Assembly (NCBI GenBank): GCA_026770025.1
Contig: JAMXDE010000008.1
Location: 2,232,001-2,296,000, forward strand
Direction of reading: 5' to 3'
From: Craspedostauros australis
Taxonomy: Eukaryota > Bacillariophyta > Bacillariophyceae > Mastogloiales > Achnanthaceae
Length of the DNA stretch: 64,000 nt
Shown here: piece by piece, positions 1 through 9,663 of the stretch
How positions within the stretch are numbered: position 1 is the first letter of the stretch
How the letters are laid out: each line of letters opens with the position of its first letter
Made by a program: the position numbers and the translations under genes
The notes under the pieces: model-generated
Told to the model about the DNA's origin: nothing
What the model saw: only the letters and a program-made list of their open reading frames with translations
Databases searched by the model: none

Positions 1-1604
1 TTGACGATCGTGGTATCGCCAATCCCGTTGATGTCAGCGGTGTGTCCGGTCCTGTCCAGGACCACGACATCGTCTCCTGCGAGACCCCCGTTCGCACCAC
101 TATCAATTAGGGAGCCAGACATGTCGGTGGTTGCCTTGTTGAAGCTGTAGCGAATGTCAGTGATGTTCACAGCGCGGTAGACCTTACCATCGACTGTGAT
201 CTCTTCACTCTTGCTGGTCTGTGTGTTTGCCAGCATACGCTTGATAGCGTCACCGGGGGCAGCGCTTGTCTTGGTACCGGTCTCCCCAGAAGAGGATCCC
301 GATGAGGTCTTGTCAGTGCCAGCGGTCTTGTTGGCCTGACGCTGGGACTTGTTCTTGCTCTTGTTCTTGGAAGGGTCCCATTGGCCACGCGCCTCCATGT
401 GCGCTTTCTTCTGAGGCCAGGTCATCTTCTTCCACTCGTCATCCGGGATGCGGAGGGTTCCGGTCTTGTTCTTGTTGGCGTTGTCTCCGCCTTTCTCGTT
501 GTCCTTGTTGGTGTTGTTGATCCTGCGCTTCGTCTTGTTGCGCGGGTTGCGCAAGTCGTTGCGTTGCGCGGAACGACGCACAATGCCGAGGAAGGCATCG
601 AAGTCCAACGAGAAGTCCATCTTGCCGGTGGTGAGGCTCATGTTGGTTTGGAGAGCGTCGGCGTCGTCGAGAGCATGACAGAGGTCGTTGTCTGGAGCGA
701 TGGCTTCACGCAGCCATTGCATCTTCCAGTCGTCGGCGACTGGGCTGTCTTGGACCTCCTCCAGGTCGTTCACCTTCGACAACCAGCTGTTGACGAATGT
801 CTCACGGCTGCTGTTCCAGGTGTTGTTGAGCTTCAGGTTCCTGATCTCGGCTTGGATCATCTGGGCCTTGTTGGTCGCCGCTACGCCAGAGGCGTACTCC
901 TCCTTCAACATCATGTAGACGCCATGTCCATCCTCCTTGTCGGCGTACGGCAAGAGACAGTTGCGGCTCTTCATGGTGCGAAGGGAGTTCGAGAGAACAT
1001 AGTACAGGAACGTACGTTGCTCTTCGAACAGGGCGAGCTCTTCACTCGCTGGCAGGTACTCCGGATCGACGGCGTTCTTGATTCCATGAGCAGCTGCGGT
1101 GGCTCGGAGACGGCGATCGAACTGCAGGAACTGCTCATCGTTCTTCAGGGTCGGGTAGTCGCTCAGGTTGCGCTTGGTGCCACGCTTGAAGGCCGCGACA
1201 TCGTCCGAAGATGGGGTAGACGAGGGGACCACGTCAGGTGTGGGCACCTCTGCCACGGTTGTCTTCGGTTCTGCCTTCTTCTCCTTCTTCATGAAGGTCT
1301 GAAGGCGAGCTGCATTCAGCTCAAGCCAGGTGCTGGCTTCCATGCCTCCTTGGCTGTCGTACCAGCGCTCCAGCGCAAGGATCTTGTGCACATGCAGCGC
1401 GGCAAGCTTACAGTCGTAGGGTTCGCTACCCTCCTTGGAGATGGTGATGCGGAGGCCGTCCAGGTCCTCCTTCGTCAACAGCGTGAGGTCGTCGATGTCC
1501 TCTACGCCAGATGAGGTGATGACTCGACGCTCGTCGGAGTCGTTCTTGATCCCAACCGCCTTGAGGGCGTGGTTGAGGATGTCCAGTGGGTTCGTGGATG
1601 TCAT
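1..1604 (-). CDS. Ty1/copia (CoDi-like) gag-pol, N-terminal part, runs off the window
   Basis: An uninterrupted minus-strand frame runs from the ATG at 1604 through the left edge, 534 codons without a stop. The first ~420 residues are gag-like: charged, helical, with a segment reading TGKMDFSLDFDAFLGIVRR followed by an Asn/Lys-rich linker. No CCHC zinc knuckle is visible. Near the edge comes an aspartic protease signature, SLIDSGANGGLAGDDVVVLD, encoded at about 56-115; this DSGA form with GGLAG is typical of diatom CoDi copia polyproteins. The integrase, reverse transcriptase and RNase H parts should lie outside the window. A 319-nt leader and an LTR (1924-2454) lie upstream, as expected for a 5' LTR element. 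The open frame suggests a young insertion. Family assignment is from motif recognition; completeness cannot be judged here. Confidence 0.85.
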   Translation of the reverse strand, partial: MTSTNPLDILNHALKAVGIKNDSDERRVITSSGVEDIDDLTLLTKEDLDGLRITISKEGSEPYDCKLAALHVHKILALERWYDSQGGMEASTWLELNAARLQTFMKKEKKAEPKTTVAEVPTPDVVPSSTPSSDDVAAFKRGTKRNLSDYPTLKNDEQFLQFDRRLRATAAAHGIKNAVDPEYLPASEELALFEEQRTFLYYVLSNSLRTMKSRNCLLPYADKEDGHGVYMMLKEEYASGVAATNKAQMIQAEIRNLKLNNTWNSSRETFVNSWLSKVNDLEEVQDSPVADDWKMQWLREAIAPDNDLCHALDDADALQTNMSLTTGKMDFSLDFDAFLGIVRRSAQRNDLRNPRNKTKRRINNTNKDNEKGGDNANKNKTGTLRIPDDEWKKMTWPQKKAHMEARGQWDPSKNKSKNKSQRQANKTAGTDKTSSGSSSGETGTKTSAAPGDAIKRMLANTQTSKSEEITVDGKVYRAVNITDIRYSFNKATTDMSGSLIDSGANGGLAGDDVVVLDRTGHTADINGIGDTTIV

Positions 1605-1923
1605 CTTGGAGATGATCGGGTTCGTTCTGTCTCTTCACAGCGGATGCGCTCGGGTGATGAGGGGCTCGGTATGTCGGCAACAGGCTGTTGCGGACTCGTT
1701 CAATGCAATTGCGGTTCGGGTGCTATCACGTCGTCACGTGATGCTCGTTCGTTCAGCTGGGATGCAGCTGTCTCGGGATGGGGTTGTTCGTTCACTCAGT
1801 CAGCTCGGGACGTAGAGTATTGCGACTGTTAATCTGTTAGACTTGAGGAATTGGTGAGAATGTAGGGGAGAACGCGTCCTTCTGCAATTGATCAGATCGA
1901 GAAGGGGGAGTTCACTGGAAGTC
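1605..1923 (-). other. 5' leader of the left copia element
   Basis: This stretch lies between the inferred LTR end and the gag ATG and has no credible ORF. A canonical primer-binding site starting with TGG is not evident next to the LTR end. Either priming uses an unusual tRNA or half-tRNA, or the LTR boundary is a few bases off. Confidence 0.5.
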
Positions 1924-2454
1924 TGTTGGGAACTCAAATGTTATTACAAACTTAAGAGTTGTGAGCTTACTCTCTGACCTCTGTTCATGTCCATGCCTCT
2001 GCTCTTGCATTCCTCTGTTCTGCAAGCATCGGATAGGATCTTTACATCTCTTCAGGTTCAACTGGTTTGGGTCAGTAGCTATCTCACAGTATCGTTCTTG
2101 TATCGTGGTACCTTTTCTCTGATACCCAGTACCTTGGTACTTCTTTAGTTTCGTTTCTCGTCGAGCTATTCGCTCGTAATGTGACCATTTCATGGTCCGT
2201 GTTGGTTCAGGATACGATTCATACGCACAACTAAGCTGGAACACGAGAGAGAGCTGTGCGGAATAAAGCATAATGCTAATACAGAGGGTGCTCGTAAGTG
2301 GGCTCACCAGTCCACTTACGTAACTGGATTGGTGAGTCCACTTACCCAGCAACAAAGATGCCAAGTGGATTGGTGGGTCCACTTAACGCTAAGCGAACTC
2401 ACGAGTTCTTGTATTTTCCTCACGGATATCCATTGACGGATGGGAGAACTCACA
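1924..2454 (-). repeat. 5' LTR of the left copia element
   Basis: On the plus strand the segment starts TGTTGGGAACTC and ends GAGAACTCACA, giving the TG...CA ends of an LTR of about 531 bp. It lies just upstream of the gag-pol frame (1604 to 1, minus). The partner LTR is outside the window, so the boundaries and target duplication cannot be confirmed. It contains AT-rich promoter-like sequence and a block of short repeats at 2294-2385. The insertion lies about 160 bp beyond the 3' end of the CobW-like gene. Confidence 0.6.
2294..2385. repeat. Hairpin plus two direct repeats inside the LTR
   Basis: GTAAGTGG (2294-2301) and CCACTTAC (2312-2319) form a perfect 8-bp inverted repeat with a 10-nt loop. 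A 20-bp unit beginning TGGATTGGTGAG occurs at 2325-2344 and, with one mismatch, at 2366-2385. In the LTR's own orientation this lies in the upstream (U3-like) part, where repeated enhancer elements often occur. A regulatory role is inference. Confidence 0.6.
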
Positions 2455-2616
2455 AAGCATCATAGAGCATGAGTCGGGATGACTTCATTTTGTGGTTGTG
2501 TCACCGTGCATGTTTAATATTCGTCGTGAGTGTCGGGAGATTATTCACCTTCAGCTTCAACCTCGACCTCAGCATCATCCTTATCCCCTTCTGCATCCTT
2601 GTCTTCCTGAACATCT

Positions 2617-3942
2617 TCAAGGATTTCCTTTCGGGGCCGTTTGGAAGGGATCCGTTTCAGGAGTAACGAGTGTTCCCCAATGTTTCGGGCCCTTCTCGAA
2701 TTCTTCGTCAGTGAGCAAGCACGCGCGAATAGCATCCATAACACGTTCCTTGTCTTCCAATTGTCCAATGACTACGAGCTCTTGTCGTCGATCGCCATAG
2801 GGCTCAGTCCAAAGGGGAGTGACAGCTTCTTCAACGCCTTTGGGCCACTGCTTCGGATTGATTGCCGCCCACCATGGATCGCCAAGAGTGACCCCGAACC
2901 GATGGCCAGCTAGAGAGAGCTCTGATCGATATTGAGCACGGTTTGCCAACCAACAGAATCCCTTAACTCGCATGACGATGGACTTGTCAAACGGTTCGTT
3001 GCCTTTCAAGATATTGAGGAACAAATATCCCAGCTTGGCAGGATGGAAAGGTTTGCTGGACTGGAAGGTCAAGCTGCTGATTCCGTACTCTTCTGTCTCG
3101 GGAGTGTGCTCGCCGATGCGTGCCTCTTCGAGCCAGCCTTTGTGTTGCTCAGCTTTCGCCATGGAAAACAGACCGGTTCCCAAGACAGATTTCAATGGCA
3201 CCTTGGAAAAAGATGATTCCACAACCTTGGCATTGGGGTTCATCACGCTGATCAAGCGACGGACGCAGTTTCGTTCACCGTCTTCGATCAAATCGCACTT
3301 GTTGAGAACGAGGACATTGGCGAATTCAACTTGATCGCACAGCAAATGCGAGATAGTACGGGCATCATCCGGATCAGACTGCCAATCCCGCTGCTGCAGA
3401 GACTCCAGGCTGTCCAGCTAGGAGAAGAAGCGGGAGCCATCCACGACTGTGACCAGGGTATCAAGACTGGCCACGTCGCCCAAGGTCACGCCCGTCGAGT
3501 CTTTGAAGGTGAAGGTTTCGGCGACAGGCATGGGTTCAGAGATACCGCTCGATTCGATCAGGAGGTAGTCGAAGGTGCCCTTGGCTGCGATGGCGGAGAC
3601 TTCGGTCAACAAGTCTTCTCGCAGGGTACAGCAGATGCAACCGTTTGACATTTCCACCATGTGTTCTTCTCGTTGGACGATGCTCGTCTTTTTCAGCAAG
3701 GCTGCATCGATGTTGATGGTGCCCATGTCATTGACGAGGACAGCCACGGTGAAACCTTCGTAGTTGGCCAGGATGTGTGACAAGAGGGTGGTCTTGCCAG
3801 ATCCCAAGAAGCCAGACAGGAGGGTGACCTTCAATTTGGGTTCTGGTTTCTCGCCATCCTTGGAGATACCTCGCTCTGGCTCCGCGGTTTTGGCTTCGTC
3901 TGAGTGTTTTGGTTCATTGACGTCCTTCATGGCAGCGATCAT
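2617..3942 (-). pseudogene. CobW/COG0523-family metal-chaperone GTPase, interrupted by a TAG codon
   Basis: From the ATG at 3942 the minus frame encodes a G3E GTPase: Walker [10 protein letters not shown] at residues ~44-52, the metal-binding GCICC motif at ~101-105, ESSGISEP, and further on the G4 motif NKCD. Family members insert metals, mainly zinc, into target proteins. The frame is cut by TAG at 3420-3418, directly after VVDGSRFFS, but family sequence (LDSLESLQQRDW, then LLCDQVEFANVLVLNK) resumes in the same frame, so one C-to-T change (CAG to TAG) would explain it. The C-terminus ends abruptly at 2617, while another frame carries an acidic tail to 2541, hinting at a second frameshift. 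It may be a recent pseudogene or contain sequencing errors. No plausible intron removes the stop. Confidence 0.7.
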
Positions 3943-5548
3943 CTGTTGGCATGGGTTGGTTGGTTGGTTGGACTTCGATACTGGCGGCAGAAGATTGAAT
4001 GCAACGATAGATGGCAGGTGGTGTCTCAGGATGGGTGGATGGGAGAGCTGCGAGAATGTATGAGCATGGTGCACAAGATCTGGCCGTACGAGGATGACAC
4101 ACAATGATTGGTGGGAGGCCATCAACAAGATCTCGCTGGAGTTGCTCACTCTCACATTACTGACATCTCGAAATGCACACAGATCGTGGCGGCAGAAGTC
4201 TGGATTTGGGTTGGGTGATGATGTGAGAATACAGCCTTCAAAGGCCTCTGTGCTTCTCCCAAGAGGCGTGGTGGGAAGCCGTGGACGAAATCGAGTCCGA
4301 GTTTGTGCTTGTGTTGTTGCGTTCTGATTTGGTTCTTGTCGATGTGGAGGCACGATCCAAGAAGAGAAGCCTGCCCGTAGCTAGGCCATATTACTTTCGT
4401 ATAGCCTAGGAAGGCCTTCTGGTTTTCTTCGCGAACAACACAGATTGTTGTCGGAATTGGAGAAAGCGTTCTCATCCAACAAACACAACACGCAAAATGA
4501 TTTAGCCTAGAGAGTAGATTCTAGGCCATAATAGGTGCATCCAACCTCAGCGCCCGAACGCGAAACGGATTAGGTCGTTGGATAGGGGACAAACGAGCTC
4601 ACCTCGTACCCAGAAGCAGGCGACGACGGCCAGGCAAGCGGTATTGTGCAGACGCAGGTGAAGAGCAAGCAAAGTATTCTATTCCTGTTGCGTATAACGC
4701 TGTTTGATGCAGATCTGTGTGCCCAATGCGTCTTGAAATAGGATGCAAAAATGCATCCCATTCGAAATGCTCGATCCCTTTCGAGGCATCCTTTGGCTCA
4801 TCACAACGTCGGTGGCTGTCACCCATGATTAATCGCCAGGGCTTATGAGCCATCCCTCGCCTTTCTCGATTGTTAGACTCGTTCTGGGCCATCTCGATGA
4901 CCAACCCTCGACACATTTGCGAAACATGTAGCGAATCTGCGGAGCTCCGACCCTTCGAGCAACCTCCTCTCGGCCACAGGGATCAGAAGCCAGGGAAAAG
5001 GCTTCACACTGCCTAATTCTATTATATTCCCTCGGTCCGCAGCGCAGTGCGTACACCCGGCCACTCCCGAAGACATGGCGAGCAGCGGATGTCTCGCCAA
5101 CTTCGCAGCCTTCTCAATCTTGCCCAAGTCCACGCCTCCCTCGGCCAGATCCTTAGGTATCCTGGATGTGGTGTTTCTTCATTGATTCACGACTGATGAT
5201 ATATTCGTGATTGGATTACAGCAAAATGTGTTTCAGCGAATTGTGCAATCGAATCTTGGAAGCGCTGCGAGTCCCACGTAAGCCAAATGTATCTTTGTCG
5301 ATGTGTCTTTCTGTGTGGCGGAAGGATCTTGTCTGTGGATGGTTGGTCAGAAAGACTGCGAGAGGTGATACGAACCCTCTGGGGAGGGTACTGCACACTT
5401 CGTCCCGCCACAATCCTCCGACCAACTCTCCGCACATCACGACAACCACACCCGCAGCAACCAACATTACAATCCAGAGCATTGGTCGTAGTATACTTCA
5501 TTCCGCAAAGCATTCCGCATCAATACTGAGACATTGCAGCGGGCAAAG
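3943..5548. other. Intergenic region between divergent genes
   Basis: This region separates the minus-strand CobW-like gene from the plus-strand dioxygenase. No reading frame with recognisable homology is seen. A minus-strand frame at 4873-5133 has protein-like composition (LGKIEKAAKLARHPLLAMSSG) but no recognised family. The last ~150 bases before 5549 are C/A-rich, as often seen in diatom 5' UTRs. Confidence 0.5.
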
Positions 5549-6898
5549 ATGGCTTCGTTGGTGGGGTTGCTGAAAGCACCCAACTGCGGCACCGACAAGA
5601 CCATTTGGGAGAAGCTGTGTCCTGAGCTGTCCATTGTGGCAACCGGCGATGCTGATGAAATAGATCACAAGCCACCAGCAGCGCCTGCAATCCACGATGC
5701 AGCCGACGATGCTGGCAAGGATGGCGATACAACGAAGGATGAAGATGTCGTTTACAACAAACGCATGCAATCCATCGTCCAAGATGGATACTGCCTGGTC
5801 GATGACGTTCCCGCTCCCTCCCTGATTGAGAAGATCAGGAATGGTATCGAGCAGTTGGTGGCAATGGACTTACCGCCGACGCTCATCTTTCTGTTTGACG
5901 AGACGTGGGAATTGGCGAAGATATCGTCACAGACGTTGACAAGCGCCAACGCCAACGACAACCAATTCAACTACGACGTCCTCGCTTGGCACATCCCACA
6001 CGGCTCGGCCGGATTCTCGCCACACCGCGATCGACAACCCGACGACGTGGCATCGTCGTTCCATTCCGATTCGCAGATCCCCAAATTCATCACGCATTGG
6101 ATCGCCTTATCTGACGCCACACCATCCAGTTCTTGCCTCTACATGATCCCCAAATCGCTGGATCCGGGTTACATGCAAGGCGATGTGGACAGCGCGGACC
6201 CGCTGCAACGCGCCCTCTGCGACAAACATGCCTACCAGCACATCCGCGCCATGCCACGCCAAGCGGGACAGTCCGTTCTCTTTTCGCATCGCATCATCCA
6301 CTGGGGCTCGCACTGTCATGCGCGGACACAGCCGCGCATCGCCATCAGCTTCGTGGCGTCGCATCCCGATTTCGAACCCAGTTTGTTGGCGCAGCGCTGT
6401 ACCATGCCGTCGTTACAAACACGGCTGGTGCTGATCTGCGGGCAGTTGCTGATTTATTACCAACGATTTGATTTCTCTAAGGAGTTGATTCGAGCATGTT
6501 ACGAATATTGCAAGTTGCACCAGGATATACTGGATGAAACATATCGGCACAAGGTCTTTGTCGAATTCATCAAGGCGATGAAGGAGCATGCGGATGCTGG
6601 TGTGGAGAATGTGGGAGCGACAGCCAAGACGGACAAGGCGACGACCGTCCAACTAGTGATTAACGGTGATGGCAAAGAAGGGGAAGATGACGACGATGAT
6701 GACGAAGATGCCATGATGGAGGAGATGTTAAACGCGGAAGAGGAAGGGTATGGTGAATTCCAAGATGATTTTGATGAGGTGGAGAATGACGATCAAGGCG
6801 ACGACGGTAAGAACGAGGATGGGGAGGACGAAGACCCGGAACTTGCAGGCATCCAACCATTTGTGTTCGGGGACAAGAAGCGGAAGAGGGATGTTTGA
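5549..6898 (+). CDS. Phytanoyl-CoA dioxygenase (PhyH)-like Fe(II)/2-oxoglutarate oxygenase
   Basis: The product is a 449-residue protein. The first ATG is at 5549; the frame is open a few codons further up but starts there with TTG. The facial triad is visible: His159-x-Asp161 in SPHRDR and distal His251 in IIHWGS, with the 2-oxoglutarate-binding Arg263 in QPRIAISF. This order and spacing fit the PhyH/double-stranded beta-helix oxygenases, which couple 2-oxoglutarate decarboxylation to substrate hydroxylation. The substrate cannot be told. The C-terminal ~80 residues are very acidic (runs of Asp/Glu) and end in KKRKRDV, a possible nuclear localisation signal, so a chromatin- or RNA-related substrate is possible (inference). 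It is convergent with the DUF6824 gene, only 194 bp away. Confidence 0.8.
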   Translation: MASLVGLLKAPNCGTDKTIWEKLCPELSIVATGDADEIDHKPPAAPAIHDAADDAGKDGDTTKDEDVVYNKRMQSIVQDGYCLVDDVPAPSLIEKIRNGIEQLVAMDLPPTLIFLFDETWELAKISSQTLTSANANDNQFNYDVLAWHIPHGSAGFSPHRDRQPDDVASSFHSDSQIPKFITHWIALSDATPSSSCLYMIPKSLDPGYMQGDVDSADPLQRALCDKHAYQHIRAMPRQAGQSVLFSHRIIHWGSHCHARTQPRIAISFVASHPDFEPSLLAQRCTMPSLQTRLVLICGQLLIYYQRFDFSKELIRACYEYCKLHQDILDETYRHKVFVEFIKAMKEHADAGVENVGATAKTDKATTVQLVINGDGKEGEDDDDDDEDAMMEEMLNAEEEGYGEFQDDFDEVENDDQGDDGKNEDGEDEDPELAGIQPFVFGDKKRKRDV

Positions 6899-7092
6899 AT
6901 GCTCTCCGGGGTAGTCGTATGTTACGAAGTCAAGTCGTGTGCGTATGTTTGGGACAGCAACAGATCTTGGGTATCGTAGCAGCATGACAAGGAGAATGTG
7001 AAATATCCTTTCATAACACCACTTGTACGCATGAGCCATGCGAATGCCTGTTGTAGTAGTACACGACTCTCTCTGGACTAGAATATGAGTAC

Positions 7093-9663
7093 TTATGCTG
7101 TCTCGTCCATCTTGAGGAAAGCGGCCGTGGACAAAGCAGCCAGACCAGACAAGGTTTCAGCAGCAGCCATCTCCTTGGGTGGCAAGTGCCGACGTGAGCG
7201 ACTTTGCAACACGGCGGATGGTGATTTAAGCGTGGGTGCGGGCTTGGCAGTGGTTTCTGCCTTGTCCTCCGTCTTTGCCGTCACCTTCGTCGCCTTTGGT
7301 GGCTTCGTTGCCGTCTTTGATGGCTTGGCTGCTGACTTTGCTTTTTTCATTAACTTCGCTGTCTTTGGCACGGGCGTCGTTGTCTTGGGAGACGCAGGAG
7401 CCACATCGTCCAGAACCAGACGCCGTTCGACGGCTCGAGACAGGGAGGCATCCGACAGTTTACGCACGATGTCTTCATCGCGCTGTCGCTTCCATTCCTG
7501 ACGGCGTTCGGGAGAGACCTCGCCCTTGCTGCGGATGTACCCGCTGGATGTGCGGTGGATGACTTCTTCGCTGGCGGCGGAACGATGCGAGGTGGACTTG
7601 GGCGCCTCGGGACGTGGGATGAAGTGCTCGGGGCGGTAGTCGTAGTCGCTGCTGCGGAAGGATGGTGGGGAAGGTGGGTACATGCTGGGAGGGTACTGCA
7701 TGGCATGAGAACGGGGACGGTGCATGGATGGCAGTCTGGATCGGAACTGATGAGGCGGTGGCGGTGTCGCAGCCATCTGGGAGTGATGGCGCACGCGTGC
7801 GGGATGCGGTGATGGCAGCGGCGAGGCGGGTGCACGGCCGTAGCTGTGATGCGGTGTCACCGCGGGTGGTCGCGGCATGCTCTGGGTGCTGGCGAAAGGC
7901 GATGCATGCGAATCATGGTGGCGATGGCGAGGCGGAGGATATGCAGGACGGTGTGTCGTGGGCGGTGACGAGACTCTTGGACTTGCGTACTCTGCGCCGT
8001 ACCCGTGCTGCTGCTGAGAATGACGGTGGAGATGCTGTTCCGCGTCATACTTGCTACCACCATTGTTGTTGCTGGTGGTGGTGGTGGTGTTGTAAGGATC
8101 GTAATGCTCGGCATGATCGTACTGAGCAGGGCGGGCCGACAATCCACGACTATAGGAATGGAAGGGCGGTCGTTCCGATCCGTAGTACGGGCTGCTGCCA
8201 GTGGTTGGTGGCGTTTGAGGTGGGACCGTGTAACGTTCCGTAGGTGGTGACACCGGATGCCGAGAATGATTCTGTGGCGGATACCCGTTGTGGTACGGAT
8301 TCGAGTGCGAGTGCGAGTGCGAATGTGAGTAAGGTGACTTGGTGTACTCCTGCTCAATGCTTTCGTTGCTGGCCTGGTGGTGTTGACTGTGTTGACTGTG
8401 TTGACTGTGATGGTAGTGCCAACGATCCATGGAGGGAGGCATGTCAGCATGCGGCCTGGCAGGGCGGTAGATAGGCAGAAGATGAGGCGGAATGATGAGC
8501 GGAGGCGCCTCCACATGCTTCTTTCCCTTGGACGACGCTGACGATGCTGGTGACGCCGGCGACGACTTGGACACGGACTCGTCCGGGGTGGGCGACGTCG
8601 GCTTGGACGATGGCGAGATCATGGAGACGATGATGTCCTCGTTGGGCTTGCCAGAATGCACGTGACCGTTCGCACCGCCTGCCTTGGAGATGACCTCCAC
8701 CTGCTCCTTGGCGTCGACGGCCGTGGCATCGTTTGAATTCTTCTCGCGCAGAGCCTGCGAGGTCTTCTCGAGACTGCGCGGAATGCCGATGTCGTACCAG
8801 AGACCCGAGGTGAGGTCCTTGGCAAGGAAGCGGCCGGCCGGCGAGGCGCTGCGAACAGTGTCGACGATCTTGCGAGCCACCAGCATCTTCTGCTTCTTGG
8901 TGAGTCCCACGTAGGTCTTCTTGTTGGCTGCCACGAGCTCTCGAAAGTGAATGTTGCCCAGATGTCGGTTGCTGCTTCCTCCGCGCCCGCAGAGGACGTC
9001 GTTGGAATGGGGCTTCTCGATGTCCGTGGTGGGCTCTGCGTCCGCGGCTGGATCGTGCGACATGCGAGATGGCGAAGTGACAGGAGAGTGCACAAGATGG
9101 CCTGCGGGATCGTAGGCATCCATGGCATCCGCGGCATCCATGGCAGCGTGGGGGCTGGTGGGGCTGGAGAGGGCCCGGCCATCCTGACGAGGCGAGGTTG
9201 GCTGAGATGGCGGGTACCTCCGATCCGTGAGCGGCGACACCACGCCAGAGTCTCGATCGCGATCCCGGAAGTGAGATGAGGGGATGGGGGTGCAGCTCTG
9301 CGTGCAGTCGTTGTCGAAGTTGGGGGCGACGCAGCGCACGAAGGGGGAGATGACGTTGTCCATGAAGGACCGCATGCCTCTGTGGTGGCCGTGCCTGCTG
9401 CTATCGCTCATGGGGTTGCTGTGGCCGTAGCCGCGGCTGTGGCCATGTCCGTGTTCGTGGCCATGAAGGTGGGGTTGAGGCTGCTGGTGATGTTGATACT
9501 GCTGATGCTGTTGATGCTGTTGATGCTGTTGATACTGAGTGCCATGGTGCTCAGCATGGTGCCTGCTGTGCTGACTGTGCTGACTGCGCTTCGATGGCGG
9601 AATTGATTTGCTGGATGTCGCCCGGAACGATGTGTACTCGGACACCATCTCGCTGATCACCAT
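7093..9663 (-). CDS. DUF6824-domain protein with His/Gln-rich low-complexity arms
   Basis: A single-exon 856-residue frame starts with ATG at 9663. Residues ~219-309 form a DUF6824 domain: NDVLCGRGG, then HLGNIHFRELV, TKKQKMLVARKIVDTVR, GRFLAKD, WYDIGIPRSLEKTSQALRE. This domain is heavily expanded in diatoms and has no established biochemical function; a DNA- or chromatin-binding role is often guessed. The N-terminal arm has runs such as QQHQQHQQ and HGHEHGHGHS, the central part is Ser/Pro/His/Tyr-rich, and the C-terminus is Lys/Ala/Pro-rich (residues ~790-830), like histone H1 tails. A nuclear regulatory protein is the best guess. The large low-complexity fraction produces long antisense frames that are not genes. 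Confidence 0.85.
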   Translation of the reverse strand: MVISEMVSEYTSFRATSSKSIPPSKRSQHSQHSRHHAEHHGTQYQQHQQHQQHQQYQHHQQPQPHLHGHEHGHGHSRGYGHSNPMSDSSRHGHHRGMRSFMDNVISPFVRCVAPNFDNDCTQSCTPIPSSHFRDRDRDSGVVSPLTDRRYPPSQPTSPRQDGRALSSPTSPHAAMDAADAMDAYDPAGHLVHSPVTSPSRMSHDPAADAEPTTDIEKPHSNDVLCGRGGSSNRHLGNIHFRELVAANKKTYVGLTKKQKMLVARKIVDTVRSASPAGRFLAKDLTSGLWYDIGIPRSLEKTSQALREKNSNDATAVDAKEQVEVISKAGGANGHVHSGKPNEDIIVSMISPSSKPTSPTPDESVSKSSPASPASSASSKGKKHVEAPPLIIPPHLLPIYRPARPHADMPPSMDRWHYHHSQHSQHSQHHQASNESIEQEYTKSPYSHSHSHSHSNPYHNGYPPQNHSRHPVSPPTERYTVPPQTPPTTGSSPYYGSERPPFHSYSRGLSARPAQYDHAEHYDPYNTTTTTSNNNGGSKYDAEQHLHRHSQQQHGYGAEYASPRVSSPPTTHRPAYPPPRHRHHDSHASPFASTQSMPRPPAVTPHHSYGRAPASPLPSPHPARVRHHSQMAATPPPPHQFRSRLPSMHRPRSHAMQYPPSMYPPSPPSFRSSDYDYRPEHFIPRPEAPKSTSHRSAASEEVIHRTSSGYIRSKGEVSPERRQEWKRQRDEDIVRKLSDASLSRAVERRLVLDDVAPASPKTTTPVPKTAKLMKKAKSAAKPSKTATKPPKATKVTAKTEDKAETTAKPAPTLKSPSAVLQSRSRRHLPPKEMAAAETLSGLAALSTAAFLKMDETA

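Noticed and set aside
381..1514. 377-codon plus-strand open frame, Val/Leu-rich
   Set aside because: It is antisense to the copia gag-pol frame that runs from 1604 to the edge on the minus strand; the minus strand carries the recognisable gag and DSGA protease motifs.
3394..3446. Very short intron to bypass the TAG in the CobW-like gene
   Set aside because: The only GT...TAG pair near the stop would give a 27-nt intron that deletes the conserved VDGSRFF block, far shorter than the other introns in this window.
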